Shown here: positions 55,380 through 64,000 of the stretch, in pieces
How the letters are laid out: every line of letters starts with the position of its first letter
How positions within the stretch are numbered: position 1 is the first letter of the stretch
Assembly (NCBI RefSeq): GCF_040218065.1
Contig: NZ_JAVJQE010000015.1
Span: 186,001-250,000 of the forward strand
DNA length: 64,000 nucleotides
Direction of reading: 5' to 3'
From: Marivibrio sp040218065
Lineage (GTDB): Bacteria; Pseudomonadota; Alphaproteobacteria; UBA8366; Aestuariispiraceae
The notes under the pieces: generated by a model
Told to the model about the DNA's origin: nothing
What the model saw: the letters and a program-made list of their open reading frames with translations, nothing else
Database searches by the model: none
Made by a program: the position numbers and the translations under genes

Positions 55380-56063
55380 GTGGACGATCGCGGCAAGATG
55401 GACGAGACGGTTGATTCGGAGACCGCGATTACGCTCGGTCTGCTCAATGCGGTCGAGCGCGGCGAGCCGCTGACGCAGCGCACGCTCGCCAACGAGCTCG
55501 GCATCGCGCTCGGTCTGGCCAACTCCTATCTCAAGCGGTGCGTGCGCAAGGGGCTGATCAAGGTCAACCAGATCCCGCCGAACCGCTACGCGTACTACCT
55601 GACGCCGCACGGCTTCGCCGAGAAGGCGCGGCTGACGGGGGAATATCTCTCCGGCTCCTTCACCTTTTACCGGCGCGCGCGCGCGCAATGCGCGGAGACG
55701 ATGGCGCAGGCCCAGGCCCGCGGCTATCGCACGATCGCCCTGGCCGGCCTCAGCGAACTGGCCGAAATCGCCATCCTGTGCCAGAGCGACGCGAAGGTGA
55801 GCGTCGTCGGCATCGTCGAGCCGAGCGTGCGCCCGCGCCATTTCGCCGGCGTCCAGGTGGCGCCCGACGCCGCCGGCCTGCCGAAGCACGACGCCTTGCT
55901 GGTGACCGACATTAAACGCGCCCAGCAGGTCTATGACCGGCTTGTCGCGCGCTACGGGGCGGAGCGGGTCTTCGCGCCCGCCTTGCTGCACGTCAATCCG
56001 AACCCGCGCCCGGCCGCCTCGCCGGCGCCGCTCCCGTCGGGCCGGGAGGCGCGTTCGGAATGA
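55380..56063 (+). CDS. Winged-helix regulator of polysaccharide locus
   Basis: 227 residues. N-terminal winged helix (TLANELGIALGLANSYLKRCVRKGLIKVNQIPPNRYAYYLTPHGFAEKARL), then a Rossmann-like domain (YRTIALAGLSELAEIAILCQSDAKVSVVGIVEP) that may bind a nucleotide or sugar ligand. Such genes commonly open exopolysaccharide loci in alphaproteobacteria. GTG at 55380 has GAGGGGG upstream; ATG 55398 is possible. Overlaps the NusG-like gene (ATGA). Confidence 0.85.
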   Translation: MDDRGKMDETVDSETAITLGLLNAVERGEPLTQRTLANELGIALGLANSYLKRCVRKGLIKVNQIPPNRYAYYLTPHGFAEKARLTGEYLSGSFTFYRRARAQCAETMAQAQARGYRTIALAGLSELAEIAILCQSDAKVSVVGIVEPSVRPRHFAGVQVAPDAAGLPKHDALLVTDIKRAQQVYDRLVARYGAERVFAPALLHVNPNPRPAASPAPLPSGREARSE

Positions 56064-56575
56064 GACGCTGGTACGTCGTCCAAGCGAAGCCGGGTCAGGA
56101 GCGGACGGCCGAGGCCAATCTGCTGCGCCAGGGCTATCGCGCCTACCTGCCGCGGCTGAAAAGCCGCCGTAAGGCTGGCGGGGGACGCTGGATCACCGTC
56201 CCCGTTCCGTTGTTCCCCGGCTATCTGTTCGTCGAGCTGGACGTCACCCGCCAGGCCTGGCGTTCGATCAACGGCACTATCGGGGCGATCGGGCTGGTTT
56301 CCTTCGGGCCGCGCCCCTCCCCGCTGCCCGACGGCGTGATCGAGGGCGTCCGCGCCCGCGAAGGCGCCGACGGGCTGGTCGAACTGGATGCGGGCGACGC
56401 CGCGGCGCGCTACAAGCCCGGCGATCGGGTGGCGATCGCCGACGGACCGCTGGCCGAAGCGGACGGGCTGTTCCAGGCCGCCGACGGTCGTAAACGGGTC
56501 GTCGTGCTGATGCGCCTTCTGGGGCGCGAGGTCCCGGTTCGGGTGCGCGGAGACCAGATCCGTGCCGCTTCCTGA
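56060..56575 (+). CDS. NusG/RfaH-like transcription antitermination protein
   Basis: 171 residues. NGN domain (WYVVQAKPGQERTAEANLLRQGYRAYLPRLKSRRK, VPLFPGYLFVELD) and a C-terminal KOW-like domain (PGDRVAIADGPLAEADGLFQ). A second, specialised NusG at the head of a surface polysaccharide operon is the usual RfaH/LoaP-like arrangement and probably helps polymerase read the long operon. Confidence 0.9.
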   Translation: MRRWYVVQAKPGQERTAEANLLRQGYRAYLPRLKSRRKAGGGRWITVPVPLFPGYLFVELDVTRQAWRSINGTIGAIGLVSFGPRPSPLPDGVIEGVRAREGADGLVELDAGDAAARYKPGDRVAIADGPLAEADGLFQAADGRKRVVVLMRLLGREVPVRVRGDQIRAAS

Positions 56576-57584
56576 GGTCGCCGCCTCCGGCGTCGTCTTG
56601 GCTCAGGCGGGGCTCGCCGCCCTCGCCGCGGCGCTCGGCAGCGCGGCGCTGACCGGCGTCGTGCGGACGATCCTGCTGCGTCGCCAGGTGATCGATCATC
56701 CGAACGCGCGCTCCAGCCATACGGCGCCGACCCCGCGCGGGGGCGGAATCGCGGTGGTCGGATCGGCGCTCGCGGTTCTGTCGGCGATGACGGCGGCCGC
56801 GGCCTTCGGCCCGGCCCCGCCCGCCCTGCCCGCGGTTTGGCTGGCGGCGGCGTTGATGCTCGCGGCGATCTCTTTTCGCGATGATGTGCGCCCGCTGCCG
56901 GCTGCGGTGCGATTGGGCGCGCAGGCGATCGCGGTGCTGGCGGCCTTGCCGGCGATCGCGGCCGCCGGCCCGGCGTTCCAAGGCCTGCTCCCCGCTTGGC
57001 TGGATCTGAGCCTGGCGGCGCTTGTTTGGATCGGTTTCGTCAATTTCTTCAATTTCATGGACGGCATCGACGGGATCGCCGGGGTGGAGACGGCGGCGAT
57101 CGGCCTCGGGCTGGCGGCGATCGGCGCGCTCTCGGGCGCGTGGGTGTGGCTCGGCCCCGGGGCGGCGCTGGGCGCCGCCGGCGCGGCCTTCCTGCTGTGG
57201 AACTGGCGACCTGCGAAAATCTTCCTGGGCGACGTCGGCAGCGTGCCGCTGGGCTTTCTGCTCGGCGGTCTATTGTTGACGCTGGCCGGCGCCGGCTTCT
57301 GGGCCTCGGCCGTGATCCTGCCGCTCTATTACCTGGCGGACGCCGGGATCACGCTGTTGCGCCGCCTGCTCAAGGGCGAGCGGGTGTGGGAAGCGCATCG
57401 CAGCCATTTCTACCAGCGCGCCGCGGCCGCCCGGGGCGACCATGCGGCCGTGGCGCGCGCGGTCGCCCTCGCGAACGCCGGCCTGGTCGCGGCCGCTCTG
57501 GCTGCGACGCTGCACCCTTGGCCGGCGCTTGGCGCCGCGGCCGGGATCGTGGGACTGTTGCTGGTATGGATGACGCGCGCCTGA
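56562..57584 (+). CDS. MraY/WecA-family undecaprenyl-phosphate glycosyl-1-phosphate transferase
   Basis: 340 residues, about ten transmembrane helices. Family acidic motifs: FRDDVRPLP, NFFNFMDGIDGIAG, KIFLGDVGSVPLG and the cytoplasmic HRSHFYQRA. Starts lipid-linked glycan assembly by moving a sugar phosphate to undecaprenyl phosphate. GTG 56562 overlaps the NusG-like gene. Confidence 0.9.
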   Translation: MPLPEVAASGVVLAQAGLAALAAALGSAALTGVVRTILLRRQVIDHPNARSSHTAPTPRGGGIAVVGSALAVLSAMTAAAAFGPAPPALPAVWLAAALMLAAISFRDDVRPLPAAVRLGAQAIAVLAALPAIAAAGPAFQGLLPAWLDLSLAALVWIGFVNFFNFMDGIDGIAGVETAAIGLGLAAIGALSGAWVWLGPGAALGAAGAAFLLWNWRPAKIFLGDVGSVPLGFLLGGLLLTLAGAGFWASAVILPLYYLADAGITLLRRLLKGERVWEAHRSHFYQRAAAARGDHAAVARAVALANAGLVAAALAATLHPWPALGAAAGIVGLLLVWMTRA

Positions 57585-58522
57585 CCGGGGGCGGGGGTCC
57601 CCGCCCCGAGCCCAATCACGACGGCGCCGGCCGCCCGGTCGGCGACGGGCCTGTCGTGGTGACCGGCGCGACCGGCTTCGTGGGCCGCTTCACCGTCGCC
57701 GCGCTCGAGGCGGCCGGCTATCGGGTGCGTCCGGTCGGCCGGGCGGAGGTCGGCGAGATCCATCGCGGCACCGACTGGTCGCAGGTCCTCGACGGGGCCA
57801 AGGCGGTGGTGCATCTGGCGGCCCGCGTTCACGTCATGGACGATCGCAGCCCCGATCCGGCGGCGGCCTTTCGCGAGGTCAATCTGTACGGCGCCGCGGC
57901 CCTGGCGACCCAGGCGCGCGCGGCGGGCGTACGCCGGCTCGTGCTGATGAGCAGCATCAAGGTGATGGGCGATCGCGGCTGGAAGCTCGATCCCTACGCC
58001 GAGCCGATGCCGGAGGACCCCTACGCGGTCAGCAAGATCGAAGCGGAGTTGGCGCTGCGCGATCTCAAAGGACCCGACATGGACGCGGTCGTGCTGCGGC
58101 CCCCGCTGGTGTACGGGCCGGGGGTGACGGGGAACTTCGCCCGTCTGATGCGTCTGGTCGCGCGCGGAACGCCGCTGCCGCTGGCCTCGATCGACAATGA
58201 ACGCAGCCTGATCTACGTCGAAAATCTCGCCGACGCCGTGCGCCACGCGCTGACGTGCCGTCCGGACACCTTCCACCCCAAGGACGCGGAAGATCTTTCG
58301 ACGCCGGAGCTCATTCGCCGGCTGGCGCGGGCCATGGGGCGGCCGGCGCGGCTGTTCCCGGCCCCGATTTGGACGCTGAAGGCGGCCGGAATCTTGACGC
58401 GTCGCTATCCCGAGGTGGAGCGTCTGACCCAGAGTCTGAGCGTCGACGGCGAAATGGACGGCTGGCGGCCGCCGATTTCGACCGACGAGGGGTTGGCGCG
58501 CACGGTCGCGGGGCGCGGATAG
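57566..58522 (+). CDS. NAD-dependent epimerase/dehydratase (UDP-sugar 4-epimerase-like)
   Basis: 318 residues, extended SDR. GATGFVGRFTV cofactor loop, VVHLAARVHVMDD, SSIKVMG and the catalytic YAVSKIEAE. Similar to UDP-GlcNAc/UDP-glucose 4-epimerases encoded next to WecA-like transferases, where they supply the primer sugar nucleotide. ATG 57566 lies inside the transferase gene. Confidence 0.88.
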   Translation: MDDARLTGGGGPRPEPNHDGAGRPVGDGPVVVTGATGFVGRFTVAALEAAGYRVRPVGRAEVGEIHRGTDWSQVLDGAKAVVHLAARVHVMDDRSPDPAAAFREVNLYGAAALATQARAAGVRRLVLMSSIKVMGDRGWKLDPYAEPMPEDPYAVSKIEAELALRDLKGPDMDAVVLRPPLVYGPGVTGNFARLMRLVARGTPLPLASIDNERSLIYVENLADAVRHALTCRPDTFHPKDAEDLSTPELIRRLARAMGRPARLFPAPIWTLKAAGILTRRYPEVERLTQSLSVDGEMDGWRPPISTDEGLARTVAGRG

Positions 58523-58593
58523 CCCCGCCTTCCGGGCCGCGCGCTGCGGGGCGCGCGCTTGCACGCGGCCCCGCCCGGGATTAAACAGCAGCC

Positions 58594-60546
58594 ATGACGC
58601 AGCTTCTCCGAGTGCGCCGGGCGCGGGTGGCGTTCCTGCACGACGTCGCGATGGCGGCGGCGTCGTTTCCGCTCGCGCTTTATCTGCGCCTCGGCGACGC
58701 GACGCCCTATTTCACCCGCGACTATCTCTGGGAGGGAACGGCGCTGTTCGCGTTGTGCGCGGCGCTCGCCTTCTCGACGGTGCCGATGTATCGCGGCATC
58801 TGGCGCTACGCCTCGCTCAACGATCTCGTGGCGATCACGAAGGCGGTGACGCTGGCGGTTCTGCTGTTCGTGCCGCTGCTTTTTCTGCTGACGCGGCTTG
58901 AGATGGTGCCGCGTTCGGCCCCGATCATCCAATGGTTCCTGCTGATCGCGATGCTGGGGGGGCCGCGCTTCCTTTACCGCATCATGAAGGACCGCCATCT
59001 CGGCAACGTCCTCTCCCGTCAGGGCGTTCGGCGCGTGCCTGTGCTGCTGATCGGCGCGGCCGACGAGGCGGAGCTTTTCATTCGCGAACAGCAGCGCGAT
59101 CCCGGCGCGCCCTACAAGCCCGTCGGCATCATCGACGAGAAGGGCGGACGCGTCGGGCGCGAGATGCACGGCGTCCCGGTCATGGGGTCGATCGACGATC
59201 TCGACGCGATCCTCGAGCGCTGGCGCGGCAAGGACGGCCGGCCTGAGCGCCTGGTGCTGACGCGCGAGCGGTTGGACGGCGCGGCCGTGCGCCGGGTGCT
59301 GGAAATCGGCGAGACGCACGGGTTGACGCTGGCGCGGCTGCCCAAGCTCTCGGAGCTGAAGGCCGGGGGTTTCTCGGGCGGCGCGCTCTCGGTGCGGCCG
59401 ATTGCGGTGGAGGATCTGCTGGGGCGCCCGCAGATCCCGTTGGACCGCGCGGCGATGAAGGGGCTGATCGAAGGCCGCCGGGTTCTGGTCACCGGGGCCG
59501 GCGGGACCATCGGCTCGGAGTTGGTCCGCCAGATCCTGGACTTCAGGCCGTCGGAGATCGCGCTGCTCGACGCGTCCGAATACCAGCTCTACCTGATCGA
59601 CTTGGAGGCGGCCGAGCGCGCGCCGGATCTGCCCCGCCACGTCGTCCTGGGCGACGTGCGCGATCGCGGGCGGATCGAGGACGTCATGACGCGTCTGGCG
59701 CCTGAGCTCGTGTTCCACGCCGCCGCGCTCAAGCACGTGCCGATGGTGGAGGCGAACCCGCTGGAGGGGATCCTCACCAACACGCTCGGCAGCCGCATCG
59801 TCGCGGACGCCTGCCGCAAGGCGGGCGTCGCCTGCATGGTGCAGATCTCGACCGACAAAGTGGTCAACCCGACCAACGTGATGGGCGCGACCAAACGGTT
59901 GGCCGAGGCCTATATCCAGGCCCTCGACCCTGTGAGCCGCGGCGAAGGCGCCACCCGCTTCGTCGTCGTGCGCTTCGGCAACGTGCTGGGGTCGACCGGC
60001 TCGGTCGTGCCGCTGTTCCAACGCCAGCTCGCCGCGGGCGGACCGCTGACCGTCACCCATCCCGACGTGACCCGCTATTTCATGACGGTGCGCGAGGCGG
60101 TCGAGCTCGTGCTCCAGGCTTCCGTCGTCGGCGTGGAGGACCAGGACGCCGCCGGTCGGATCTTCGTCCTCGACATGGGCGAGCCCGTGAAGGTCCTCGA
60201 TCTCGCGCGACAGATGATCCATCTCGCCGGGCTGCAGCCTGACCGCGACGTGCGGATCGAGTTCACCGGCCTGCGCCCGGGCGAAAAGCTGTTCGAAGAA
60301 CTGCTGCACGACGAGGAATCGCAGCTGCCGACCCGCGCGCCCGGCATGACGCTGGCCGCGCCGCGCGCCGGCGACGCGCTCGAACTCGGCGCGGCGCTCG
60401 ACGCGCTGGAGGCTGCGGCCCGAGGCCGCGCGCGCGCCGACGCGCTCGCCCGGCTCGCGGCGCTGGTGCCCGAGTTCACGCCCGATCCGGAAACGCTCAA
60501 GGCCGCGCGCGCCGACGCCGCGCCGAATTCCGACGCGGCCGAGTAG
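58594..60546 (+). CDS. CapD/WbpM-type UDP-GlcNAc 4,6-dehydratase
   Basis: 650 residues. Four N-terminal transmembrane helices (about 10-130), a CoA-binding-like domain, then an extended SDR catalytic domain with TGAGGTIGSELVRQ, FHAAALKHVPMVE and the active-site STDKVVNPTNVMGATKR, in which Met replaces the usual Tyr of YxxxK, as in the WbpM/PglF/CapD group. Makes the 4-keto-6-deoxy precursor of bacillosamine- or fucosamine-type sugars. The C-terminal tail of about 60 residues is Ala-rich and poorly conserved. Confidence 0.93.
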   Translation: MTQLLRVRRARVAFLHDVAMAAASFPLALYLRLGDATPYFTRDYLWEGTALFALCAALAFSTVPMYRGIWRYASLNDLVAITKAVTLAVLLFVPLLFLLTRLEMVPRSAPIIQWFLLIAMLGGPRFLYRIMKDRHLGNVLSRQGVRRVPVLLIGAADEAELFIREQQRDPGAPYKPVGIIDEKGGRVGREMHGVPVMGSIDDLDAILERWRGKDGRPERLVLTRERLDGAAVRRVLEIGETHGLTLARLPKLSELKAGGFSGGALSVRPIAVEDLLGRPQIPLDRAAMKGLIEGRRVLVTGAGGTIGSELVRQILDFRPSEIALLDASEYQLYLIDLEAAERAPDLPRHVVLGDVRDRGRIEDVMTRLAPELVFHAAALKHVPMVEANPLEGILTNTLGSRIVADACRKAGVACMVQISTDKVVNPTNVMGATKRLAEAYIQALDPVSRGEGATRFVVVRFGNVLGSTGSVVPLFQRQLAAGGPLTVTHPDVTRYFMTVREAVELVLQASVVGVEDQDAAGRIFVLDMGEPVKVLDLARQMIHLAGLQPDRDVRIEFTGLRPGEKLFEELLHDEESQLPTRAPGMTLAAPRAGDALELGAALDALEAAARGRARADALARLAALVPEFTPDPETLKAARADAAPNSDAAE

Positions 60547-60597
60547 GCCGGCCGCGTCCCGTCACCCACCGTCTCGACGTTGACAGAAGGATCCTCC

Positions 60598-62154
60598 ATG
60601 GCTGAAACGCCGATCGCCCGCGCCCTGATCTCGGTCTCCGACAAGACCGGCCTCGTCGAGTTCGCTCAGGGGCTGGCCCGCCACAAGGTGCGTCTCCTGT
60701 CGACGGGCGGCTCCGCCAAGGCGTTGAAGGAGGCCGGCCTGGCGGTGACCGAGGTGTCCGACCATACCGGCTTCCCGGAGATCATGGACGGGCGGGTGAA
60801 GACGCTGCACCCTGCGATCCACGGCGGCATCCTCGCCAAGCGCGACGACAACAAGCACCGCGTCGCGATGGAAAGCCACGACATCGCCCCGATCGACATG
60901 GTGGTTGTCAATCTCTACCCCTTCGTCGAGACGATGCTCTCCGGCAAGGGCTATGACGAGTGCATCGAGAACATCGACATCGGCGGTCCGGCCATGATCC
61001 GCGCCGCGGCGAAGAACCACGCCCACGTGACCGTCATCACCGATCCGGCGGAATACCAGTCGGTGCTGGAGGATATGGACGCCAACGCCGGGGCCTGTTC
61101 GGAACAGCTGCGCCGATTCCTGGCGCGCGAGGCCTACGCCCGCACGGCCGCCTACGACAGCGCGATCAGCGACTGGCTGGCCCAGCAGCAGGGCGAGGAT
61201 TGGCCGAAGCGGATCACGGTCGCCTCGCGCCGCAAGTCGGTGTTGCGCTACGGCGAGAACCCGCACCAGAAGGCCGCGATCTATTACCGCGCCGGAGACC
61301 GCCGTCCGGGCGTCGCGCGGGCCGAGCAGCTCCAGGGGAAGGAGCTCAGCTTCAACAATCTGAACGACGCCGACGCCGCCTTCGAACTGGCCTCCGAGTT
61401 CACGGAGCCGAGCGTCGTGATCGTCAAGCACGCCAATCCCTGCGGCGTCGCCAGCGCGCCCAAGCTGGTCGACGCCTGGGGCCCGGCGCTGGCCTGCGAT
61501 CCGGTCTCGGCCTTCGGCGGCATCGTCGCGGTCAACCGGCCGCTCGACGCGCAGACCGCCGAAAAGCTGACCGAACTGTTCCTCGAGGTCGTCGTCGCGC
61601 CGGAGGTGACGGACGAGGCCAAGCAGGTCCTGAGCGCGAAGGCGAACCTGCGCGTGTTGGCGACCGGCGCCATGCCGAACCCGGCGGACGAGGGGACGAT
61701 CGTGCGCTCGATCTCCGGCGGGTTGCTGATTCAAAGCCGGGACAACGGCGTGCTGACGGAGCAGGACCTCAAGGTCGTCACCAAGCGCCAGCCGACCGAC
61801 AAGGAACTCGCCGACCTGATGTTCGCCTGGCGGGTCGCCAAGCACGTCAAGTCGAACGCCATCGTCTACGCCCGCGACCAGGCGACCGTCGGCGTCGGCG
61901 CGGGGCAGATGAGCCGCGTCGACAGCGCCAAGATCGCCGCCGCCAAGGCCGGCGACAATCAGGGGACGGACCGATGCGTCGTCGCCTCCGACGCCTTCTT
62001 CCCCTTCGCCGACGGCCTGATGGCCGCGGTCGGCGCGGGCGCGACGGCCGCCATCCAACCCGGCGGCTCGATGCGCGACGAGGAGGTGATCCAAGCCGCC
62101 GACGAGGCCGGCGTCGCCATGGTCTTCACCGGCATGCGCCATTTCCGGCATTGA
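60598..62154 (+). CDS. purH: Bifunctional AICAR transformylase / IMP cyclohydrolase
   Basis: 518 residues. N-terminal IMP cyclohydrolase (ALISVSDKTGLVEFA, STGGSAKALKEAG, VKTLHPAIHGGIL, NIDIGGPAMIRAAAKN) and C-terminal transformylase (YGENPHQ, NNLNDADAAFE, VKHANPCGVA with the catalytic Lys-His, SAFGGIVAVN, AIQPGGSMRDEEVI, MRHFRH). Last two steps of purine synthesis. AAGGA precedes ATG 60598, preferred over a TTG 18 bp upstream. Confidence 0.96.
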   Translation: MAETPIARALISVSDKTGLVEFAQGLARHKVRLLSTGGSAKALKEAGLAVTEVSDHTGFPEIMDGRVKTLHPAIHGGILAKRDDNKHRVAMESHDIAPIDMVVVNLYPFVETMLSGKGYDECIENIDIGGPAMIRAAAKNHAHVTVITDPAEYQSVLEDMDANAGACSEQLRRFLAREAYARTAAYDSAISDWLAQQQGEDWPKRITVASRRKSVLRYGENPHQKAAIYYRAGDRRPGVARAEQLQGKELSFNNLNDADAAFELASEFTEPSVVIVKHANPCGVASAPKLVDAWGPALACDPVSAFGGIVAVNRPLDAQTAEKLTELFLEVVVAPEVTDEAKQVLSAKANLRVLATGAMPNPADEGTIVRSISGGLLIQSRDNGVLTEQDLKVVTKRQPTDKELADLMFAWRVAKHVKSNAIVYARDQATVGVGAGQMSRVDSAKIAAAKAGDNQGTDRCVVASDAFFPFADGLMAAVGAGATAAIQPGGSMRDEEVIQAADEAGVAMVFTGMRHFRH

Positions 62155-62180
62155 GGGCGGACGCCGACCGCGCCGCCGCC

Positions 62181-64000
62181 TCACGCGGCGTCCGGATAGT
62201 CCGGAAGCTGCGCGAAATCGACGCCCGCTTTTTCTAAAGCCGCATAAAGCGCCGCGACGTCCGCATCCGCCGGCGCCAGCCGCCGCGCGTCCTTGATGAT
62301 CATCAGGCACGCGCCGACCGCGAAGTCCGACCCCTCGCGCTGGGACGCCGCCAGCCGCCGGCCGGCCGCCTGCGCCGCCGCGGCGCCGGCCGCCGCGGTC
62401 GCGTCCTCGCCCTGCGTCCGGCGATGGTGATGCGCCGCCACCCGCTGCGCCGCGACAGACGCGTGGATCTCCGCGCTTTGCGGAAAGGCCGTCTCCAGCG
62501 CCGCGCTCCGCCGCGCCATGGCCTCGACCCGCGGCCGGTCCCCGGCGGCGCCGGCGTGGTGGGTGACGTTGACGGCGGCCTTGGCCTCCTCCAACGCGAT
62601 GTCGGCGCTGTCTGGGAAGGCGCGTCGCAGGCGGTCCAGGCGGTCCAGCATGGCGTCGACCCGCGGCCGGTCGCCGGCGGCGCCGGCGTGGTGGGTGACG
62701 TTGACGGCGGCCTTGGCCTCCCTCAGCGCGATGTCGGCGCTGTCGGGGAAGGCGCGTCGCAGGCGGTCCAGGCGGTCCAGCATGGCGTCGACCCGCGGCC
62801 AGTCGCCGGCGCGGCCGGCGTCGCTGGTGACGTTGAAGGCGGCCGCGGCCTCCTCCAGCGCGATGTCGGCGCTGTCGGGAAAGGCGCGTCGCAGGCGGTC
62901 CAGGCGGTCCAGCATGGCCTCGACCCGCGGCCAGTCGCCGGCGGCGCCGGCGGCGCTGGTGACGTTGAAGGCGGCCTCGGCTTCCGTCAGCGCGATGTCG
63001 GCGGCCTGCGGGGACGCCGCCTGTAACGCGGCGAGGCGCGCCATGACGGCGTCGATCGCGGACCAGTCGGCGCCTTTAGCCAGGGCGGCCGCCAGATCCA
63101 CCGCGGCCCGCGCGAAGAAGAACGTGGTCGCCGCGCCCCCCGCGGGGGACGGCGCCAGATGATCCAAAGCCGCAAGGCGCTGCGGCAGATCGCGTCGGCA
63201 GCGCAGCAGGAACACGGCCGTTCGATCGCCGCCGAGGGCGAAGGCGAGGTCGATCAGCGCCTGGGCGGCCGGGGCGCGGCCCCCCGCCTTGAGGCGCTGC
63301 AGCGTATCGAGGACGAAATATTCGCCGAGCAGATCCGGCTCCAACGCCGGAAAGGCCGTCGCGTCCGCGCCGGCCATGACGTTGTAGAGACCGTCATCCA
63401 GCGGGACCGGGGCTCCGAACGCCTCCTGCGGCAGTCGCGCCGCCGCCCAGAGGTCCGCGTCGGCCTTGGCGAGGTCGGCGTGCGGCAGGCCGAGGCAGGC
63501 GGTGGCGAGGGCCAACAACGCCTCATGCGCCGGCAGGGTGTGCGGGTGCTTGCCTTTGGCGGCCGGCGCCCAGCGCTTCTCCCGCTCGCGCTCGATCAGA
63601 TAGGCGAGGATGTCCTCCTGCGCGCCGAACCGCGCCGCGGCCTCATCGAAGGAAAGCCCCTCCTCGACCATGGCTTTGCCCACGACCTCCGCCGCCGCGG
63701 CGGCGAACAGGGCGCGGGGGATCGGAATGCCGCCGTCGTCGTGCGGCGTCCGGCGCGGATCGACGCGGTGCGCCGCCACAACAAGCGCACGCGGGTCGTC
63801 TGGCGGCGGCGCTCCCAAAGCGTCGAGCCGCTCCTGCATCAGGGCGACGATCGCCGCGTGCGCCAGCGGCGGCAGCGCCAGCCCCTGTTCCTTCGGCCGC
63901 GGCGACCCCTCGACGGCGAAGGCGGTTTCGATAAGGGAGGCGCGGCTTGCGTCCGCGGGCAGCATGGCCTTGAACCATTCGCCGTCGGCCGCGCGCTCCA
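62181..64000 (-). CDS. C-terminal part of a STAND-like NTPase with 44-residue repeats (start outside window)
   Basis: The frame is open through the right edge, so the gene is partial; an internal ATG at 63965 is only one possible start. Upstream of it the frame reads ERAADGEWFKAM, and the next 220 residues contain ILAYLIEREREKRW, a Leu/Ala-rich helical stretch and ALEPDLLGEYFVLDTLQRL, a pattern I associate with the helical region after the NTPase core of STAND proteins. Residues 301-476 (counting from ATG 63965) are four 44-residue repeats, each WPRVDAMLDRLDRLRRAFPD-like, followed by a diverged fifth and an Ala/His-rich tail. The Walker motifs, if any, lie outside the window. Function unknown; conflict or signalling roles are possible. 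Confidence 0.6.
   Translation of the reverse strand, partial: ERAADGEWFKAMLPADASRASLIETAFAVEGSPRPKEQGLALPPLAHAAIVALMQERLDALGAPPPDDPRALVVAAHRVDPRRTPHDDGGIPIPRALFAAAAAEVVGKAMVEEGLSFDEAAARFGAQEDILAYLIEREREKRWAPAAKGKHPHTLPAHEALLALATACLGLPHADLAKADADLWAAARLPQEAFGAPVPLDDGLYNVMAGADATAFPALEPDLLGEYFVLDTLQRLKAGGRAPAAQALIDLAFALGGDRTAVFLLRCRRDLPQRLAALDHLAPSPAGGAATTFFFARAAVDLAAALAKGADWSAIDAVMARLAALQAASPQAADIALTEAEAAFNVTSAAGAAGDWPRVEAMLDRLDRLRRAFPDSADIALEEAAAAFNVTSDAGRAGDWPRVDAMLDRLDRLRRAFPDSADIALREAKAAVNVTHHAGAAGDRPRVDAMLDRLDRLRRAFPDSADIALEEAKAAVNVTHHAGAAGDRPRVEAMARRSAALETAFPQSAEIHASVAAQRVAAHHHRRTQGEDATAAAGAAAAQAAGRRLAASQREGSDFAVGACLMIIKDARRLAPADADVAALYAALEKAGVDFAQLPDYPDAA
62538..63065 (-). repeat. Four 132-bp tandem repeats in the STAND-like gene
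   Basis: Exactly 132-bp (44-codon) units at 63065-62934, 62933-62802, 62801-62670 and 62669-62538. The middle three encode nearly identical AMLDRLDRLRRAFPDSADIAL blocks, and their DNA is nearly identical too, so the expansion is recent. The first unit and the fifth partial unit are more diverged, giving an old-edge, young-core array. Confidence 0.93.

Noticed and set aside
62424..63162. Plus-strand repetitive ORFs opposite the STAND-like gene
   Set aside because: They exist only because the 132-bp repeat is a multiple of three on both strands; the minus-strand frame has the longer coherent protein.

Overview
The window reads as chromosomal DNA of a G+C-rich alphaproteobacterium, most likely of the Rhodospirillales type. 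The reasons are the very GC-rich codon use in every gene, and a set of genes typical of that group: a SUV3-like helicase next to an S4-domain protein, a zinc-finger (CHCC) protein in front of polA, a DUF2336 protein, and the order rnd - kdsD - lptC - lptA - lptB - rpoN - hpf - ptsN. The taxonomic call is inference; there is no rRNA gene here. I found no insertion sequence, integrase, CRISPR array or plasmid function. Most genes are housekeeping, tightly packed, and often overlap by ATGA, GTGA or TTGA start/stop junctions.

Layout. 0.2-9.9 kb: TPR-sulfotransferase, JmjC-type oxygenase, YggS, L,D-transpeptidase, a low-complexity protein, an orphan OmpR-type response regulator, an MFS carrier, an MBL-fold hydrolase and a methyltransferase. 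10-22 kb: membrane class III adenylate cyclase, polA, an ABC-2 export ATPase, a lipoprotein hydrolase, an SDR, recX, a PAS/degenerate GGDEF/EAL protein and two paralogous ABC-2 permeases. 22-31 kb: small enzymes, then the LPS-transport and nitrogen-PTS block on the minus strand (ptsN, hpf, rpoN, lptB, lptA, lptC, kdsD, rnd). 31-41 kb: tRNA-Leu(CAG), TerB, S4 protein, helicase, SDF-type symporter, TetR regulator with its operator, a lipoprotein, a YqaA-like membrane protein, a histidine kinase fused to hemerythrin, a PagL-like deacylase and tRNA-Ala(CGC). 41-49.6 kb: succinate-semialdehyde dehydrogenase plus class III aminotransferase, a UMF1-type MFS protein, YbjQ, a hydrolase and an LpoB-like operon. 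49.6-54 kb: a three-gene nitrile hydratase / thiocyanate hydrolase family operon downstream of DUF2336 and a diguanylate cyclase. 55-60.5 kb: the start of a surface-polysaccharide locus (regulator, NusG-like protein, glycosyl-phosphate transferase, two nucleotide-sugar enzymes) behind a striking promoter with a regular operator array. 60.6-64 kb: purH, and the C-terminal part of what looks like a STAND-type NTPase with freshly duplicated 44-residue repeats, running off the window edge.

The points that most deserve a second look are the split-beta cobalt-type nitrile hydratase/thiocyanate hydrolase operon without visible activator or amidase, the histidine kinase with a complete C-terminal diiron hemerythrin site, the partial STAND-like repeat protein at the right edge, the 11-bp-periodic GTTC/GAAC array in front of the polysaccharide genes, and a recX-EAL intergenic region with a perfect CRP-type palindrome and a long GAAA-capped hairpin. 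Cyclic nucleotide signalling recurs (adenylate cyclase, EAL protein, diguanylate cyclase, CRP-type site). Short in-frame tandem repeats recur in linker regions of several unrelated genes.
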